Positions 6,588-7,544 of a DNA stretch of 7,544 nucleotides are shown in pieces. The notes under the pieces are model-generated. The model made no database searches, was not told the DNA's origin, and saw only the letters and a program-made list of their open reading frames with translations. The stretch's first letter is position 1. Each line of letters opens with the position of its first letter. The stretch comes from Bacillota bacterium (lineage in GTDB: Bacteria > Bacillota > Clostridia > Lachnospirales > Lachnospiraceae): assembly GCA_023389295.1 (NCBI GenBank), contig JAEWEO010000219.1, positions 1 to 7,544 on the forward strand, given 5' to 3'. Made by a program: the position numbers and the translations under genes.

Positions 6588-7435
6588 TGGATACTGATTT
6601 AAGATTATCGAAGAAGAAAAATGCTTTTTATTGCATCATATCCGTATTATTACTTTGTATTTTACTATTTCCGCTCTACTGGATCTTTGTTACATCGATA
6701 AAAACGGAAAAGGAAATATTCCAGATACCGCCTACCTTCTGGCCTAAAGTACTCAATACAAAATCTTATGTGGCACAAGTAAAAACCGGTGATTTTAACA
6801 TGTTTCGTTCCTTCGGAAACAGTTTAATTATTTCAGTAGGGGCGATGCTGATCTCGATCGTATTAGCTGTTCCTGCATCCTATGGAATTGCTAAATATCA
6901 TTTTAAAGGGAAAAGAGCTATTATTCTGGGCTTTTTGGTTACACAGATGCTCCCAGTTTCTGTACTTTTAACTCCCTTATTTATTATGTTTCAGAGAATG
7001 CATCTTTATAATACCTGGTGGTCCACAATGATATCAGATGCAACTATCGGAATTCCCTTTTCGGTTTTAATTTTAAAGAACTTCTTTGCTACCATACCAA
7101 AGGAAATAGAAGAAGCAGCATATATCGATGGCTGTAATAAGTTTACCGGCTTTATCCGAGTCTTGATACCAATTGCAAAACCGGGTGTCATTGTCTGTGG
7201 AATTTTCTCCTTCCTATATGGCTGGGGAGATCTCGCATATGGTATGACTTTTATACTTGACCAAGAGAGAAGACCTATTACCGCCGGCATCTTTAATTTC
7301 CTTGGACAGTATGGAACCAAATGGAGCTACCTGACTGCTTTTGCAGTTGTAACAATTATTCCGGTAGCCCTTATTTTCATTTTAATGCAGAAATATATTA
7401 TAAGCGGAATGACTAGTGGCGCAGTAAAAGGTTAA
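6587..7435 (+). CDS. Sugar ABC transporter permease, MalG/UgpE-like (CUT1)
   Basis: This 282-residue membrane protein is the second channel subunit and pairs with the MalF-like protein encoded just before it. Hydrophobic helices lie near residues 14-36, 76-99, 108-133, 150-166, 199-222 and 250-270. The EAA loop at 173-199 is canonical (EIEEAAYIDGCNKF, then IRVLIPIAKP). The C-terminus ISGMTSGAVKG is the typical MalG-type ending, so the protein is complete. Its start overlaps the upstream stop by one base, and the purine-rich run at 6575-6584 serves as ribosome binding site, so translation is probably coupled. No ATP-binding subunit gene follows inside the window; CUT1 importers of Firmicutes usually share an MsmK-type ATPase encoded elsewhere. 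The TAA at 7433-7435 is followed at once by a group II intron, which leaves the coding sequence intact. Confidence 0.95.
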   Translation: MDTDLRLSKKKNAFYCIISVLLLCILLFPLYWIFVTSIKTEKEIFQIPPTFWPKVLNTKSYVAQVKTGDFNMFRSFGNSLIISVGAMLISIVLAVPASYGIAKYHFKGKRAIILGFLVTQMLPVSVLLTPLFIMFQRMHLYNTWWSTMISDATIGIPFSVLILKNFFATIPKEIEEAAYIDGCNKFTGFIRVLIPIAKPGVIVCGIFSFLYGWGDLAYGMTFILDQERRPITAGIFNFLGQYGTKWSYLTAFAVVTIIPVALIFILMQKYIISGMTSGAVKG

Positions 7436-7544
7436 GTGCGCCTAGAAAAGGGCGGATAATTTAACGGGTGGAAACCCCGTACGGCAAGGTCCAGCAAACC
7501 ACCGTTAGCGAGTCTTGGGTGTTGTCTGGTAACAGGCAGGGCTA
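7436..7544 (+). mobile_element. Group II intron, 5' end (domain I start; continues beyond window)
   Basis: The sequence begins with GTGCGCC, the conserved 5' end of group II introns (GUGYG), and resembles the start of bacterial introns such as Ll.LtrB. Structure typical of the beginning of domain I is visible. CGCC (7439-7442) pairs with GGCG (7451-7454). Bases 7462-7471 can pair with 7499-7507 with one bulged G; alternatively a local ACGGG/CCCGT hairpin forms at 7464-7480. GTCTG (7524-7528) pairs with CAGGC (7533-7537), closed by a GUAA tetraloop of the GNRA class. The composition changes sharply to G-rich structured RNA straight after the permease stop. Only 109 bases are present, so the exon-binding sites, the reverse transcriptase/maturase gene and the 3' end are not visible. 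The 5' exon next to it ends GGTTAA, which would be IBS1. Insertion inside a gene end rather than after a terminator hairpin argues against a class IIC intron. Confidence 0.85.

Noticed and set aside
7436..7544. Riboswitch or other structured RNA (not an intron) after the last gene
   Set aside because: The exact GTGCGCC start, the first stem and the GNRA hairpin fit the beginning of a group II intron better, and I recognise no riboswitch core.

Overview
The window looks like a chromosomal segment of an AT-rich, low-GC Gram-positive bacterium. Strong GGAGG-type ribosome binding sites, TATAAT-type promoters, a short lipoprotein signal and a YesM/YesN two-component pair beside a CUT1 sugar transporter all point to Clostridia. 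A plant-polysaccharide-using Lachnospiraceae member is my best guess; this is inference, since no 16S or other taxonomic marker is present.

Layout: (1) Positions 3-383 hold the 3' part of a DUF2798-type small membrane protein whose start lies outside the window. (2) Positions 384-856 carry no gene. They hold a strong intrinsic terminator (508-545), a second imperfect inverted repeat (564-605), two candidate promoters (about 645-673 and 738-766) and a 10-bp-phased direct repeat (785-802). (3) Positions 857-4209 encode a YesM-type sensor histidine kinase and a YesN-type response regulator with an AraC DNA-binding domain, two bases apart. (4) After a 97-bp gap with a promoter that has a good -10 but a poor -35, positions 4307-7435 encode a three-gene carbohydrate ABC importer: a lipoprotein binding protein, a MalF-like permease and a MalG-like permease. 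(5) Positions 7436-7544 are the first 109 nt of a group II intron, which begins on the base after the stop codon of the second permease and runs off the window.

How the parts probably work together: the kinase senses an extracellular signal with its large external domain and phosphorylates the regulator at Asp54. The regulator then activates the binding-protein promoter through its AraC domain. The binding protein passes an oligosaccharide to the two permeases. No ATPase is encoded here, so energy must come from an MsmK/UgpC-type ATPase encoded elsewhere, as is usual for this family. A stem-loop between the binding protein and the permeases may allow more binding protein than permease to be made.

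I see no clearly new biological system. The most unusual element is the group II intron abutting the transporter stop codon. The most useful regulatory leads are the phased direct repeats at the two promoter regions.
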